From positions 1 to 64,000 of the forward strand of contig NZ_JABUFE010000012.1 of NCBI RefSeq assembly GCF_013315265.1: a stretch of 64,000 nt of DNA, given 5' to 3'. The notes under the pieces are model-generated. The model had not been told where the DNA came from, did no database searches, and saw only the letters and a program-made list of their open reading frames with translations. A program made the translations under genes and the position numbers. Below are positions 36,689-46,499 of this stretch, piece by piece. The DNA is from Parasulfitobacter algicola (GTDB lineage Bacteria > Pseudomonadota > Alphaproteobacteria > Rhodobacterales > Rhodobacteraceae). Within the stretch, counting starts at the first letter, position 1. Each line of letters starts with the position of its first letter.

Positions 36689-39600
36689 CCGGTATCGTCG
36701 ATTGGGCCGCCGCCCGCGCCCGTATGATCCTTGCGTTTATCGCACTGTCGTTGCTGGCCGGTGGCGTGGCCTATGTCGGGTTGCCCAAAGAAGGTGAACC
36801 TGACATCGAAATTCCCGCATTGTTTGTTTCAGTGCCATTTCCCGGCATTTCAGCAATCGACAGCGAAAAACTTTTGGTCAAACCGATGGAGACAGAGCTG
36901 TCCGATCTGGATGGCCTGAAGACCATCACCGGCACCGCTGCCGAAGGTTATGCAGGGGTCGCGCTTGAGTTCGAATTTGGCTGGGATAAGACCAAGATCA
37001 TGGCCGATGTGCGCGACGCCATGAACACCGCCGAAGCGCAATTCCCGGACGGGGCCGAAAAATATTCCATCAACGAGATCAACTTTTCCGAATTTCCAAT
37101 CTTGATCGTCAATCTGACAGGTGCCGTGCCGGAACGCACATTGGTTCAGGTCGCCAAAGATCTGCAAGACCGGATCGAAGGCATGGATTCCGTGTTGGAA
37201 GCCGCCTTAACTGGCCAACGCGATGAAATGCTTGAAGTCGTGATCGATCCGCTAAAGCTTGAAGCCTATAACGTCACGGCCACAGAATTGATCAGTGTGG
37301 TGACCAACAACAACCTGCTGATTGCAGCGGGAAATGTGGAAACCGAAAGTTCGTCAATCGGGGTGAAAATTCCATCATCATTTGATGACCGCACCGATGT
37401 CTTCAGCCTGCCTGTCAAAACAAACGGTGACCGAGTAATCACGCTTGGCGATCTGGCCGATATTCGCCTGACGTTCGAAGATCGTGAAGGCATTGCCCGG
37501 TTCAACAATATCAACACCATCGCGTTGCAAATCGTCAAACGCAAAGGCTTCAACCTGATTGAAACGGCAGATCAGGTTAAGATCGTTGTTGAAGAAACAC
37601 GCACAACTTGGCCCGAAGAATTGCAAGCCGCCATTCAGGTTGGCACATCAAATGATCAATCCCGTGTTGTGGCATCCATGGTTGGCCAGCTGGAAGGATC
37701 CGTTCTGACGGCCATCGCATTGGTTATGATTGTGATCCTTGTGACTTTGGGCACACGCCCGTCGCTGCTGGTTGGCTTTGCCATCCCGACCTCATTCCTG
37801 CTGTGCTTTGGATTTCTGGCCGTTATGGGCATCAGCATATCCAATATTGTTATGTTTGGTCTCATCCTGGCTGTGGGCATGCTGGTCGACGGGGCCATTG
37901 TGGTGGTTGAATATGCAGATCGGCGCATCAGCGAAGGGTCCGGGCCCATGCACGCCTATGTCGAAGCCGCAAAGCGGATGTTCTGGCCCATCGTCAGTTC
38001 GACCGCGACAACGCTTTGTGCGTTTCTGCCCATGCTGTTCTGGCCCGGCGTTCCGGGTGAATTTATGGGAATGCTGCCTGTCACGCTGATCTTTGTGCTA
38101 TCAGCCTCCCTGATTGTGGCGCTGATTTATCTGCCCGTCATGGGCGGTGTAACGGGCCGGATGAGCCGCACGTTCGGCCATGCCGCCGACTGGATGCGGC
38201 ATTCCGTGCCGCAGTATGTAGTGATGTTGCTGATCCTGCCCGCGTTGATGATGACATTTCTGGGCGCCATGCAACTGCTGAATCCGCGTTATCTTTTGGG
38301 CAATGGGGGGACAAGCGCGCCCGCTTTTGCCGTCTTGCTTGGTGTGGTCTTGTTTTTAGCTGGGGCGATTTCTGTTTCTATAACCTTTAGCGCCAGCCAA
38401 GCCGAAGGCGTGCGTACGCGCGTGCGAAGTGGTCGGGTGCGGACCATATTCGGTCAGGTTATCAAATCCATTGTGGGAAATCCGATTGCGCCGATCGTAT
38501 CGGTCGTGGCGGTCATTGGGTTTGTCATTATGACTTTCATGATTTTCGCCAACAACAATAACGGTGTTGAGTTTTTTGTGGAATCTGAACCCGAACAGGC
38601 CATCGTCTTTGTACGCGCCCGCGGCAACCTGTCGCTTGATGAAAAAGATGCGTTGGTCCAGCAGGCCGAACAGATCGTTCTGGCCCATCTCGGCGTTAAA
38701 AACGCGTTTGCATTTTCTGGCAGTGGCGGATTGAATACCGATACCAGCGGCGGGGCTGCCCCCCGTGATACTGTTGGACAAATTCAGTTTGAAACCATCG
38801 CATGGGAAGATCGCAGAGATCGCCCAGACTTAGACGGTAATATCGTCATTGATGAACTGACAGCGCAGCTAAACGAAATCCCGGGTATTCAGATTGAGAT
38901 TTTGGATCAGGCCCGCGGCCCCGCATCAGGCAAGCCTGTGCACTTACGGCTGAAGGGCGATGATCTGAACACCCTCGAAGACGTCACATTGGCCGTGCGG
39001 GCACAGTTTGACAAAACGCCTGGGCTGACCCTGATTGAAGACACGTTGCCCCTGCCCGGCATTGACTGGCAGATCAATGTTGATGTGGAAAAAGCAGGGC
39101 GTTACGGCGCTGATGTCGCGACTGTGGGTGCAATGGTACAACTGGTCACGCGTGGCATTCTGCTGGATACAATGCGTGTCGACACATCAGACGAAGAAAT
39201 CGAGATTCGCGTCCGTCTACCCGAACGGGACCGTGTTTTAAGCACGCTTGATAATCTAAAGGTGCGTACGTCCGACGGGCTGATCCCGCTGTCTAATTTC
39301 ATCAGCCGGCGTCCAGTACCAACTTTGGGTCAGATCGACCGCGTTGATCAAAAACGTCACTATGATGTGAAAGCCGATATCGTGAGCGATCTGAACACGT
39401 TTCAGCTGACATCAACTGACGATGATGACGAAACAACGACTAATTCTGTCGCCATTGGCAAGGCCGTCAGTCTGGATGAAATGGAAGCCGGACAAGAGGT
39501 CAATTTGATATGGCAACAAGATCGGTCTGGCATTGCGAATATGCTTTTTGGACCAGTCTTGTCACATTACTTTGTGGAAGATGTGTCTGATGGATGGACA

Positions 39601-40473
39601 ATTTCCAAAATCAGATCTGCGCTGAATGATGATGATAGTACCTTGAGGCTGGTCCCATTGACGGCGAACGAACGGATTGAGGTTTTGACCAAATGGATCA
39701 CCGATAACCCTTTGCCTGCAGGCATCGAATGGGAATGGACCGGCGACCAGGAAGAACAAGCGGAAAGTCAGGCCTTTTTACAATCGGCTTTCATGGGCGC
39801 GCTTGGGCTGATGTTCATCATTCTTCTGGCGCAGTTCAATTCATTTTATAACTCGGTTCTGGTTTTGCTGGCCGTTGTGATGTCAACCGCCGGTGTTCTG
39901 ATCGGCATGCTGGTGATGGGGCAAGCGTTTTCGATCATCATGACCGGAACGGGGATCGTGGCTTTGGCGGGTATTGTGGTGAACAACAATATTGTGCTGA
40001 TCGACACCTATCAGGATTACAGCCGTTATATGCCGCGGATTGAGGCGATCATTCGGACTGCAGAAGACCGTATTCGTCCCGTATTGCTCACGACTGTCAC
40101 TACCATGGCGGGCCTTGCGCCGATGATGTTTGGTCTGTCCCTAGATTTTATAAATGGTGGCTATTCCATCGACAGCCCCACAGCCCTTTGGTGGAAACAG
40201 CTGGCAACTGCAGTGGTATTCGGGCTTGGCGTGGCAACAGTTCTGACGCTGGTCTTCACACCATCCATGTTGGCGCTGCGGATCTGGATCACAACCTATG
40301 CGCAGTGGGCGGCATGGGGGTTAAAGAAAATGTCACTGGGCGGCAGCAGTCGCGCTGCACGCGACTGGGCGCTGCAAATTGAAGCAAAGCGCGTGAAACT
40401 GCCGGTCATTCTGTGGGATGATCTGCCTGAAGCTGGTCAGTCAAAAGGGCAACCGCTGCGGGCGGCTGAATAA
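36685..40473 (+). CDS. RND efflux pump, extra-long inner-membrane permease
   Basis: A 1262-residue proton-driven efflux pump of the AcrB/HAE type, about 200 residues longer than the usual 1030-1060. The proton-relay helix carries GMLVDGAIVVVEYADR, and AQFNSFYNSVLVLLAVVMST and GIVVNNNIVLIDTY mark the C-terminal half. Extra hydrophobic segments lie between the two halves (around 505-570, QYVVMLLILPALMMTFLGAM and FAVLLGVVLFLAGAI), plus an acidic insert near 912-945 with TSTDDDDETTT. It forms a complex with the adaptor just upstream; the outer-membrane factor is not in the window. The VOC gene follows within 2 bp. Confidence 0.9.
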   Translation: MTGIVDWAAARARMILAFIALSLLAGGVAYVGLPKEGEPDIEIPALFVSVPFPGISAIDSEKLLVKPMETELSDLDGLKTITGTAAEGYAGVALEFEFGWDKTKIMADVRDAMNTAEAQFPDGAEKYSINEINFSEFPILIVNLTGAVPERTLVQVAKDLQDRIEGMDSVLEAALTGQRDEMLEVVIDPLKLEAYNVTATELISVVTNNNLLIAAGNVETESSSIGVKIPSSFDDRTDVFSLPVKTNGDRVITLGDLADIRLTFEDREGIARFNNINTIALQIVKRKGFNLIETADQVKIVVEETRTTWPEELQAAIQVGTSNDQSRVVASMVGQLEGSVLTAIALVMIVILVTLGTRPSLLVGFAIPTSFLLCFGFLAVMGISISNIVMFGLILAVGMLVDGAIVVVEYADRRISEGSGPMHAYVEAAKRMFWPIVSSTATTLCAFLPMLFWPGVPGEFMGMLPVTLIFVLSASLIVALIYLPVMGGVTGRMSRTFGHAADWMRHSVPQYVVMLLILPALMMTFLGAMQLLNPRYLLGNGGTSAPAFAVLLGVVLFLAGAISVSITFSASQAEGVRTRVRSGRVRTIFGQVIKSIVGNPIAPIVSVVAVIGFVIMTFMIFANNNNGVEFFVESEPEQAIVFVRARGNLSLDEKDALVQQAEQIVLAHLGVKNAFAFSGSGGLNTDTSGGAAPRDTVGQIQFETIAWEDRRDRPDLDGNIVIDELTAQLNEIPGIQIEILDQARGPASGKPVHLRLKGDDLNTLEDVTLAVRAQFDKTPGLTLIEDTLPLPGIDWQINVDVEKAGRYGADVATVGAMVQLVTRGILLDTMRVDTSDEEIEIRVRLPERDRVLSTLDNLKVRTSDGLIPLSNFISRRPVPTLGQIDRVDQKRHYDVKADIVSDLNTFQLTSTDDDDETTTNSVAIGKAVSLDEMEAGQEVNLIWQQDRSGIANMLFGPVLSHYFVEDVSDGWTISKIRSALNDDDSTLRLVPLTANERIEVLTKWITDNPLPAGIEWEWTGDQEEQAESQAFLQSAFMGALGLMFIILLAQFNSFYNSVLVLLAVVMSTAGVLIGMLVMGQAFSIIMTGTGIVALAGIVVNNNIVLIDTYQDYSRYMPRIEAIIRTAEDRIRPVLLTTVTTMAGLAPMMFGLSLDFINGGYSIDSPTALWWKQLATAVVFGLGVATVLTLVFTPSMLALRIWITTYAQWAAWGLKKMSLGGSSRAARDWALQIEAKRVKLPVILWDDLPEAGQSKGQPLRAAE

Positions 40474-40474
40474 A

Positions 40475-40852
40475 ATGCTATCAGGGGTTTGTATCGGCAC
40501 GAATAATATCGAAGCGGCAGGCGACTTTTATGACAAGGTTCTTGCGTCGATCGGAATGCGTTGCGTGTTATCCGAGCCGACTGAACGGGGCTATGCGGGG
40601 CAAGATGGTCGTATCACTCTGTTCGTCGTACTGCCATTTAACGAAGAAATGGCAACCTTTGGTAACGGCACACAGGTCATGTTTTATGCACCTGATATTG
40701 ATGCAGTAAAGAATTTCCATGCCACTGCACTACGCTGCGGCGGAAAAGACGAAGGCGCACCCGGACCACGACAATATCACCCGGATTATTACGGCGCCTA
40801 TGTCCGTGATCTGGATGGAAACAAATTAAACGTATCCGTTCGTATTGAGTAA
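40475..40852 (+). CDS. VOC-superfamily (glyoxalase-like) protein
   Basis: A 125-residue single-domain vicinal-oxygen-chelate protein. It opens CIGTNNIEAAGDFYDKVLAS and ends YYGAYVRDLDGNKLNVSVRI, the paired beta-alpha-beta-beta-beta modules. Metal ligands are not fully clear: the usual His near the start is replaced by Gly/Thr. GLO-type enzymes of this shape include glutathione-dependent and antibiotic-binding proteins. It is 1 bp after the RND pump stop and so is probably in that operon, perhaps as a binding or detoxifying protein for the pump substrate (inference). Confidence 0.8.
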   Translation: MLSGVCIGTNNIEAAGDFYDKVLASIGMRCVLSEPTERGYAGQDGRITLFVVLPFNEEMATFGNGTQVMFYAPDIDAVKNFHATALRCGGKDEGAPGPRQYHPDYYGAYVRDLDGNKLNVSVRIE

Positions 40853-40869
40853 ATCATAACCCTACATCG

Positions 40870-42711
40870 TCACGCATTGCTTGCCTTGTCTTCCAGCGGC
40901 ATGACTTCTTCTTCCTCGGATTGCTGGCGTTGCCACATGCTGTAATAACGACCTCGTTGCGATAGCAGTTCATCATGTGTGCCATCTTCACTGATCAGGC
41001 CATCCTCCAGCACGATAATTCGATCCGCATCAATGATCGTCGACAAACGGTGCGCAATTGTCAGAACCGTGCGCCCCTGCCCCATAGCCAGAAGGCTTTC
41101 CTGAATATCGCGCTCTGTCTCGCTGTCCAGTGCGGATGTCGCTTCGTCCAGCAACAGAATGGGTGGGTTTTTCAGTAATGTTCGGGCGATACCAACGCGC
41201 TGCTTTTCACCGCCCGACAGCTTTAGCCCGCGCTCACCCACAGTGGTTTCATAACCATCCGGCAAGCCGTGAATGAAATCATGAATTTTCGCAGCTTTGG
41301 CAGCCTGTTCAACCTCGCTGCGCGATGCATCAGGGCGACCATAGGCAATATTATAATAGACCGTGTCGTTAAACAGCACTGTGTCCTGTGGCACGACGCC
41401 GATTTGTGCGTGCAGACTTTCCTGCGTTATGTCGCGAATGTCTTGCCCGTCAATCAACAAAGCCCCATCGTTCACATCATAAAACCGGAATAAAAGCCGC
41501 CCAATGGTAGATTTTCCCGACCCTGACGGACCGACAATCGCAATTTTCTGACCTGCCCCGGCATCAATGCTCACACCTTTCAAAATAGGCCGCGCAGCAT
41601 CATAGCCGAAATATACATCGCGTAGTTCGACATGCCCACCTGTGACCTTTAGATTAGCTGCGTTCGATTTGTCCTGAACCTCGGCCGGTTGTTCCAGCAG
41701 ATCGAACATTTCACCCATATCAACCAATGATTGCCGAATTTCGCGATAGACCGTGCCCAGAAAATTCAATGGCATGGTGATCTGGATCATATAGGCGTTG
41801 ACCATCACAAAATCACCGACCGTCAGATCACCGCGTTGAACACCCATCGCCGCCATGACCATGACCGCTACCAATCCGCTGGTGATCAAAAAGGACTGGC
41901 CAAAATTCAGGAATGACAAGCTATAGGATGTCTTGAGTGCGGCAACCTCATACCCTGCCATGGCAACATCATATCTTTCAGCCTCGCGCTTTTCGGCACC
42001 GAAGTATTTGACCGTTTCAAAGTTCAAAAGGCTGTCGATAGCCTTTTGGTTCGCATCTGTATCCTGATCGTTCATTTCCTTGCGAATGCGAACCCGCCAT
42101 TCGGTGACTGCAAAGGTAAACCAGACGTAAATCGCAATCGTAACAATCACGACGACCAGATAAAGCACATCAAACAGGATCGCTAGAACGACACCAATCA
42201 TCAGCAGCTCAAGTACTAACGGGCCGATGCTGAACAATAAAAACCGCAGCAAAAAATCCACGCCTTTGACACCGCGTTCAATAATCCGGCTTAACCCACC
42301 AGTTTTACGGGTAATGTGATAGCGCATGCTTAACCGGTGTATATGTGAAAAAGTCTCAAGCGCGAGTTTGCGCAAAGCGCGCTGACCAACGCGGGCAAAG
42401 ATCGCATCGCGCAGTTGCTGAAACCCGACGGTCAGCAATCGCGCCATACCATAAGCCACAGTCAGACCAATCGTCCCAAGCGCCAGCATCCACGCACTGC
42501 TGATCTCTTCGCCTGCCAAGGCATCGACGGCACCTTTATAGAAAAACGGTGTGCTGACCGCGATCACCTTGGCAAAAACCAGTGTCGCCAGGGCAAAGAC
42601 GACACGCCATTTGACCCAAGCGACATCCTGTGGCCAAAGATAAGGCGCAACTTTGCGAATGGTTCGCCACCCACTGCGCTTTTCGTCCACCGTATCGCTT
42701 TGTTCTGTCAC
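40870..42711 (-). CDS. ABC exporter, ATM1/HMT1-type
   Basis: A 613-residue half-transporter with an N-terminal membrane domain (six helices, about 40-330) and a C-terminal ATPase. Walker A is GPSGSGKSTIGRLLF, the signature LSGGEKQRVGIARTLL and Walker B LLLDEATSALD. Arg/Glu positions of ATM1-like proteins are seen in RTGGLSRIIERGVKGVDFLL-type sequence (TGGLSRIIERGVKGVDFLL). The closest relatives are mitochondrial and bacterial Atm1 that export glutathione-linked metals or sulfur compounds. Ends 17 bp before the VOC stop on the opposite strand. Confidence 0.9.
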   Translation of the reverse strand: MTEQSDTVDEKRSGWRTIRKVAPYLWPQDVAWVKWRVVFALATLVFAKVIAVSTPFFYKGAVDALAGEEISSAWMLALGTIGLTVAYGMARLLTVGFQQLRDAIFARVGQRALRKLALETFSHIHRLSMRYHITRKTGGLSRIIERGVKGVDFLLRFLLFSIGPLVLELLMIGVVLAILFDVLYLVVVIVTIAIYVWFTFAVTEWRVRIRKEMNDQDTDANQKAIDSLLNFETVKYFGAEKREAERYDVAMAGYEVAALKTSYSLSFLNFGQSFLITSGLVAVMVMAAMGVQRGDLTVGDFVMVNAYMIQITMPLNFLGTVYREIRQSLVDMGEMFDLLEQPAEVQDKSNAANLKVTGGHVELRDVYFGYDAARPILKGVSIDAGAGQKIAIVGPSGSGKSTIGRLLFRFYDVNDGALLIDGQDIRDITQESLHAQIGVVPQDTVLFNDTVYYNIAYGRPDASRSEVEQAAKAAKIHDFIHGLPDGYETTVGERGLKLSGGEKQRVGIARTLLKNPPILLLDEATSALDSETERDIQESLLAMGQGRTVLTIAHRLSTIIDADRIIVLEDGLISEDGTHDELLSQRGRYYSMWQRQQSEEEEVMPLEDKASNA

Positions 42712-42731
42712 TAAAAATATCCCGCGTTTGC

Positions 42732-42783
42732 CCTAGCCAGTTAAGCTAGGACATTCATAAAGAAAGGCCCATAGGCTTTTGAA
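42732..42783 (-). terminator. terminator-like repeats between LysM gene and ABC exporter
   Basis: Two imperfect inverted repeats lie between these minus-strand genes: CCTAGC/GCTAGG (42732-42750) and AAAGGCC/GGCTTTT (about 42763-42781). They may attenuate read-through from the LysM gene. Evidence is weak. Confidence 0.35.
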
Positions 42784-42787
42784 ATAA

Positions 42788-43825
42788 TTAGTCCGGTACT
42801 GTGAAAATCTGACCGGGATAGATCAAATCAGGGTTGCGGATACGGTCGCGATTGGCTTCAAAAACTTTCAAATATTGGTATCCATCACCATAGCGTTCTT
42901 CTGCAATCGCCCAAAGCGTGGCACCGGGCTGAACCGTCTGAACGGAAACTTGCTGGGTATTTTCCTGAATAATCAAAAGCTCTGACGGCGCTTCGCGTTT
43001 GAATGGTGTCTCAACCCGCGATGTGACTTCGCCTTCGGTATTCACCTCATCAATACGCAGGGTATAGGTACCGGCGTCAACCTGCGGCAATTCCATTTGC
43101 CACTGCCCCTGATCAGAAATCTGGGCCGTCGTGACAGGTTTGTTATCGACATAGATCCGCACAAAACTGTCTTCATCGCCCCGACCCGTCAATTGCACAT
43201 CGCCGCTACCATCATAACCAATTGCATCCAATGCCACGGTATCAGATGCCTCTGGCGGAATTTGAGACGCCTGCGCAAGGCGCAGCCCGTCTTCGTCCAA
43301 CGCCACAATGACCGGGGCCGAGGGGACCTCAGGCGCGTCTGGTGATGTCTGCGATGCAACCTCCGCCGCATTCACCCCATCGAAGGGCGACACAATCATC
43401 TGTTCGGTTGATATAACCAAGGTTCCATCAGGCATTTGGGCCATCAGGCTGATAGTCCGCGGTTGCCTACTTGGTTCAAGATCAAGAAAAAGCGCAAAGC
43501 GCCCACCGGTATCGGTGACACCTGTCATTGAGGGTATACCATCGACCATGATATTGACATCCGACGACGCAAGTGACCGTCCCGCCACCAAAGTACGCCC
43601 ATCAGCATCCACACGGACAACGTCAAATGTAGGTCTTTCAACTGCAATCTCGTCAAGGCTATCCGGCGCATCCGGCACCAATGGTGCCGTCGTTTGTGCT
43701 GTTACGGCTGGTGGATTTTGTGGATCAGATTTGGGAAGTAGAAAAAATGTCAAAAGCCCACCTGCCACAGCCATCAAAAGGCTGATAGCAACAATTAAAA
43801 CAGGCTTGCGGTTTTTGTCGGCCAA
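42788..43825 (-). CDS. membrane-anchored LysM-domain protein
   Basis: A 345-residue protein with an N-terminal membrane anchor (VLIVAISLLMAVAGGLLTFF) facing the periplasm, a long linker with Ig-like repeats (GRSLASSDVNIMVDG, LTGRGDEDSFVRIYVD), and one C-terminal LysM peptidoglycan-binding domain (about 297-345: VQPGATLWAIAEERYGDGYQ). It likely links the inner membrane to the cell wall. LysM proteins of this kind are common in Rhodobacteraceae, and their role is usually cell-wall maintenance. Confidence 0.88.
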   Translation of the reverse strand: MADKNRKPVLIVAISLLMAVAGGLLTFFLLPKSDPQNPPAVTAQTTAPLVPDAPDSLDEIAVERPTFDVVRVDADGRTLVAGRSLASSDVNIMVDGIPSMTGVTDTGGRFALFLDLEPSRQPRTISLMAQMPDGTLVISTEQMIVSPFDGVNAAEVASQTSPDAPEVPSAPVIVALDEDGLRLAQASQIPPEASDTVALDAIGYDGSGDVQLTGRGDEDSFVRIYVDNKPVTTAQISDQGQWQMELPQVDAGTYTLRIDEVNTEGEVTSRVETPFKREAPSELLIIQENTQQVSVQTVQPGATLWAIAEERYGDGYQYLKVFEANRDRIRNPDLIYPGQIFTVPD

Positions 43826-43965
43826 ACGGAATACTCCCCATTATCTTGTGGGTAATGCTAGCAAGACCACTACGATAGGTCAAAATCCATCCCGATACCG
43901 TTCAATAATTCTACATTATTGTTATCAATCGGCATCTTTGCAACAATAAGTAGATGGTCATTTCA

Positions 43966-43999
43966 ACAAAAGGGCCCTGCATCTTACGTTGCAAGGCCC
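43966..43999 (-). terminator. strong rho-independent terminator of sodB
   Basis: On the minus strand GGGCCTTGCA pairs with TGCAGGGCCC (one G-T pair, 10-bp stem, 8-nt loop) and is followed by TTTTGTT. It lies 24 bp after the sodB stop and ends its transcript. Confidence 0.88.
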
Positions 44000-44022
44000 G
44001 AAGTTAGATGTTTTTTGGTTTT

Positions 44023-44622
44023 CTACATACGCGATGCGACGTTTTCCCAATTGACCAGATTGTCCAAGAAATTACCCAGATACGCAGGACGTTTGTTACG
44101 GAAATCGATGTAATAGCTGTGTTCCCACACATCGCAGCCCAACAGTGCGGTTTGGCCAAAACATACCGGATTTACACCATTTTCCGTCTTTGTGACTTTC
44201 AAGCTGCCGTCGGTATCTTTGACAAGCCAGGCCCAGCCTGAACCGAACTGGCCGCCACCGGCTGCGCTAAACTCATCCTTGAATTTTTGCACGGACCCAA
44301 ACGCATCGTTCAGTGCATTTTCCAGCTCACCCGGCATTTTGTTTTCGCCCGGACCCATCATTTCCCAAAACTGGTTGTGGTTCCAAAGTTGGCTGATGTT
44401 ATTAAAGATACCCGACTGGGCCACAGAGTTTGCGTCATAGGTGCCTTTGATGATCTCTTCCAAAGACTTGTCGGCCCACTCTGTGCCCTCAATCAGCTTG
44501 TTGCCATTATCGACATAGGCCTTGTGGTGCAGGTCGTGGTGATATTCCAATGTTTCTTTTGACATGCCTTTATCGGCCAATGCGTCATGCGAATAGGGAA
44601 GATCAGGAAGTTCAAATGCCAT
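44023..44622 (-). CDS. sodB: superoxide dismutase, iron type
   Basis: A 199-residue cytoplasmic superoxide dismutase. Metal ligands are His28 (LEYHHDLHHK), His82 (LWNHNQFW), Asp164 and His168 (DVWEHSYY). Iron type is indicated by Gln78 (QLWNH) and by Gly at the position where manganese enzymes have Gln, in the TENGVNP segment. It is a single gene with its own terminator, placed before unknown membrane genes. It removes superoxide made in respiration. Confidence 0.94.
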   Translation of the reverse strand: MAFELPDLPYSHDALADKGMSKETLEYHHDLHHKAYVDNGNKLIEGTEWADKSLEEIIKGTYDANSVAQSGIFNNISQLWNHNQFWEMMGPGENKMPGELENALNDAFGSVQKFKDEFSAAGGGQFGSGWAWLVKDTDGSLKVTKTENGVNPVCFGQTALLGCDVWEHSYYIDFRNKRPAYLGNFLDNLVNWENVASRM

Positions 44623-44727
44623 TTTCTAAGGCCCCTCTGGTTCAGTCGTGTTTGATATCTGCTTACCTGATGCTGCAATGCCCCAAGGTCAAGTCAGAAC
44701 ATGATATTCATTAAACGCAGCACACCT

Positions 44728-45384
44728 TCAGCGGGTTCCTTGAAGATATGATAAGCATTCTTCAGCGGTTAGGATCGATGTCATCTGCCCGTCAATAAGA
44801 TTATAAACATAAGCAACGCTATTAACCGGCCCATTGAAGTACCCTTCGAAATCACGACACAAGTTTTGCCCAATCGGCGCTTCAATCAGATTGATAACGG
44901 CAAAATCACGTTCAAGAAAATCTGCTGTGATGATATAGCTCATGACACCGTCTTCCAATGTCACCTTGGTCATCGTCATACCATCGCCAATCACGGTAGG
45001 TAAGCTTTGGTTCAATTGCGCAATTTCAATATCAATAAAAGCGTCACTTGGAATGATTGTCGGAAATGCAACCAACGCAATATTGTAGGATCGGAAAATT
45101 ACCGCCAAGCAAATCACAAGTAATCCAATCCAAGCCAAAATGCTTGCCTTGCCTTCCTTGTGCATGGACCGATACATCGCAACGATCATCAAAAGCAGAT
45201 AAAGCAGCAAAAAGATCATAAAGACCAAAATCACTGTATCCAAAGTCTGAGTTTGGTCGTCTTCAATCGTAAGATACTGATTATTCAACTGTACCAGGAT
45301 TAGATTTGTAACAACGTTGAATAAAAAAAACCCGACCCAGAAAGTGACCGCGATAGAAAGCTCGCCTTTGAATAATTTAAGCAT
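44728..45384 (-). CDS. membrane protein with C-terminal domain of unknown function
   Basis: A 218-residue protein with three helices (about 11-33, 50-72, 80-100) and a C-terminal soluble domain. That domain has LPTVIGDGMTMTKVTLEDGV, ENLCRDF-type (APIGQNLCRDFEG) and VAYVYNLIDGQM; two cysteines could form a disulfide. The pattern 'LP..vd..t.L..v...-C...d..-v.y.Y.d.dG' recurs in small proteobacterial envelope proteins of unknown role. It is 20 bp downstream of the secreted protein gene and likely in one operon with it. Confidence 0.6.
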   Translation of the reverse strand: MLKLFKGELSIAVTFWVGFFLFNVVTNLILVQLNNQYLTIEDDQTQTLDTVILVFMIFLLLYLLLMIVAMYRSMHKEGKASILAWIGLLVICLAVIFRSYNIALVAFPTIIPSDAFIDIEIAQLNQSLPTVIGDGMTMTKVTLEDGVMSYIITADFLERDFAVINLIEAPIGQNLCRDFEGYFNGPVNSVAYVYNLIDGQMTSILTAEECLSYLQGTR

Positions 45385-45404
45385 AAATTACTGGTCCTTT
45401 GACT

Positions 45405-45872
45405 TCACAGGATACAATTACCTGTCGCTCTGGCATTTCTGTTCCCCGGATAATTTCGAGCACTGGATACAGTCGTAACAAGTGCTTTGTTTGTTTCACG
45501 GTATATTGTCAATCGAACAGACAGATCGTAGGATTGATGACGAAGTTTAAGTAACTTAGTACCAGTCTCATCTTTAAAATCATCAACAGTCCAAGTGAGT
45601 GTCATGCGTTTTTCTGACAGGTCTTGAAGTATTGCTTGAACACTAGGGCCACTATTTTTTCTAATAATCCGATCTGTTGCTTCAATACTTTCAAATTTTG
45701 GCAACCCACCAATTGTATATGTTCCCGTTGGAACAAGACTTATGATTATGTCTTCGGCTATCCAATCCGCATCCGGACCAGTCGATTGAATTTTGCATCT
45801 AATATCAATAGCATGTGCTGCAGATGAGATTGTCAAAAACGCAAAAAACACTAAAATATTTATAATTTTCAT
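45405..45872 (-). CDS. secreted hypothetical protein
   Basis: A 155-residue protein with a clear signal peptide (MKIINILVFFAFLTISSAAHA, cleavage after residue 21). The mature protein opens IDIRCKIQSTGPDADWIAED and ends GNCIL, so its two cysteines (at the start and end) may form a disulfide. No family is recognised. It is AT-rich. It precedes the membrane protein gene by 20 bp, so the two may act together in the envelope. Upstream is the terminus of soxG on the same strand with a gap of 90 bp. Confidence 0.6.
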   Translation of the reverse strand: MKIINILVFFAFLTISSAAHAIDIRCKIQSTGPDADWIAEDIIISLVPTGTYTIGGLPKFESIEATDRIIRKNSGPSVQAILQDLSEKRMTLTWTVDDFKDETGTKLLKLRHQSYDLSVRLTIYRETNKALVTTVSSARNYPGNRNARATGNCIL

Positions 45873-45962
45873 TATATACCTAATTATGTAAATTTGCCTT
45901 CAGCGGCCGTTTATAAATTTCTTTTGCTTATCGGAACTTAATTTTTAGTCCCAAGCTTCTCA

Positions 45963-46499
45963 TTACTGGAAATATCCAACCTCAGACCCCGCGCTGGCGG
46001 CGTTGTGCAAAAGCGTTGAAACATAATCGGCAACAGAACGAAAGCAGATCAGTTCAAACGTATTTTTATCCCTCATCCAAAATGCAGCCGGCACCTGGGC
46101 CAGACGGGTGCGGCGAAATTGACCTGGGATCAAACTATCAGGGTGCAGATCGACCGGGGACAGTTTTGCGATAATTTCGCGTGATTTGGCACCGCTGATC
46201 ATGAATACTGACCGTGCATCTGATACATTAGCCAGTAAATGATGCGTGCCCGATAGAATTTTCTGCATTCTTTTCAGATCTTTAGCAATCTCATCATATG
46301 GCGTTATGACCAAAACTTCGTCGGGGGACATCCATGCAATGCCCCGTTCATCCACACAATTGCATTCGCTGATACCGGGAAAATCAACGCCTGCAACACC
46401 CGTTGCTGCGTTCTTTAGCTTGGTCGACGACAGGTCACCGCGCAACGTCATCATTCCGCGGGGACCAACCTGTTCGATCATGGCGAATGTATCAGACAT
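45963..46499 (-). CDS. soxG: sarcosine oxidase gamma subunit
   Basis: A 178-residue gamma subunit of heterotetrameric sarcosine oxidase. Start MSDTFAMIEQVGPRGMMTLR at 46499; it overlaps the soxA stop region by 8 nt. Typical features: GMMTLRGDLSSTK, CVDERGIAWMSPDEVLVI and SPVDLHPDSLIPGQFRRTRL. The subunit stabilises the alpha-beta-delta complex and has no cofactor of its own. Last gene of soxDAG. Confidence 0.93.
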   Translation of the reverse strand: MSDTFAMIEQVGPRGMMTLRGDLSSTKLKNAATGVAGVDFPGISECNCVDERGIAWMSPDEVLVITPYDEIAKDLKRMQKILSGTHHLLANVSDARSVFMISGAKSREIIAKLSPVDLHPDSLIPGQFRRTRLAQVPAAFWMRDKNTFELICFRSVADYVSTLLHNAASAGSEVGYFQ

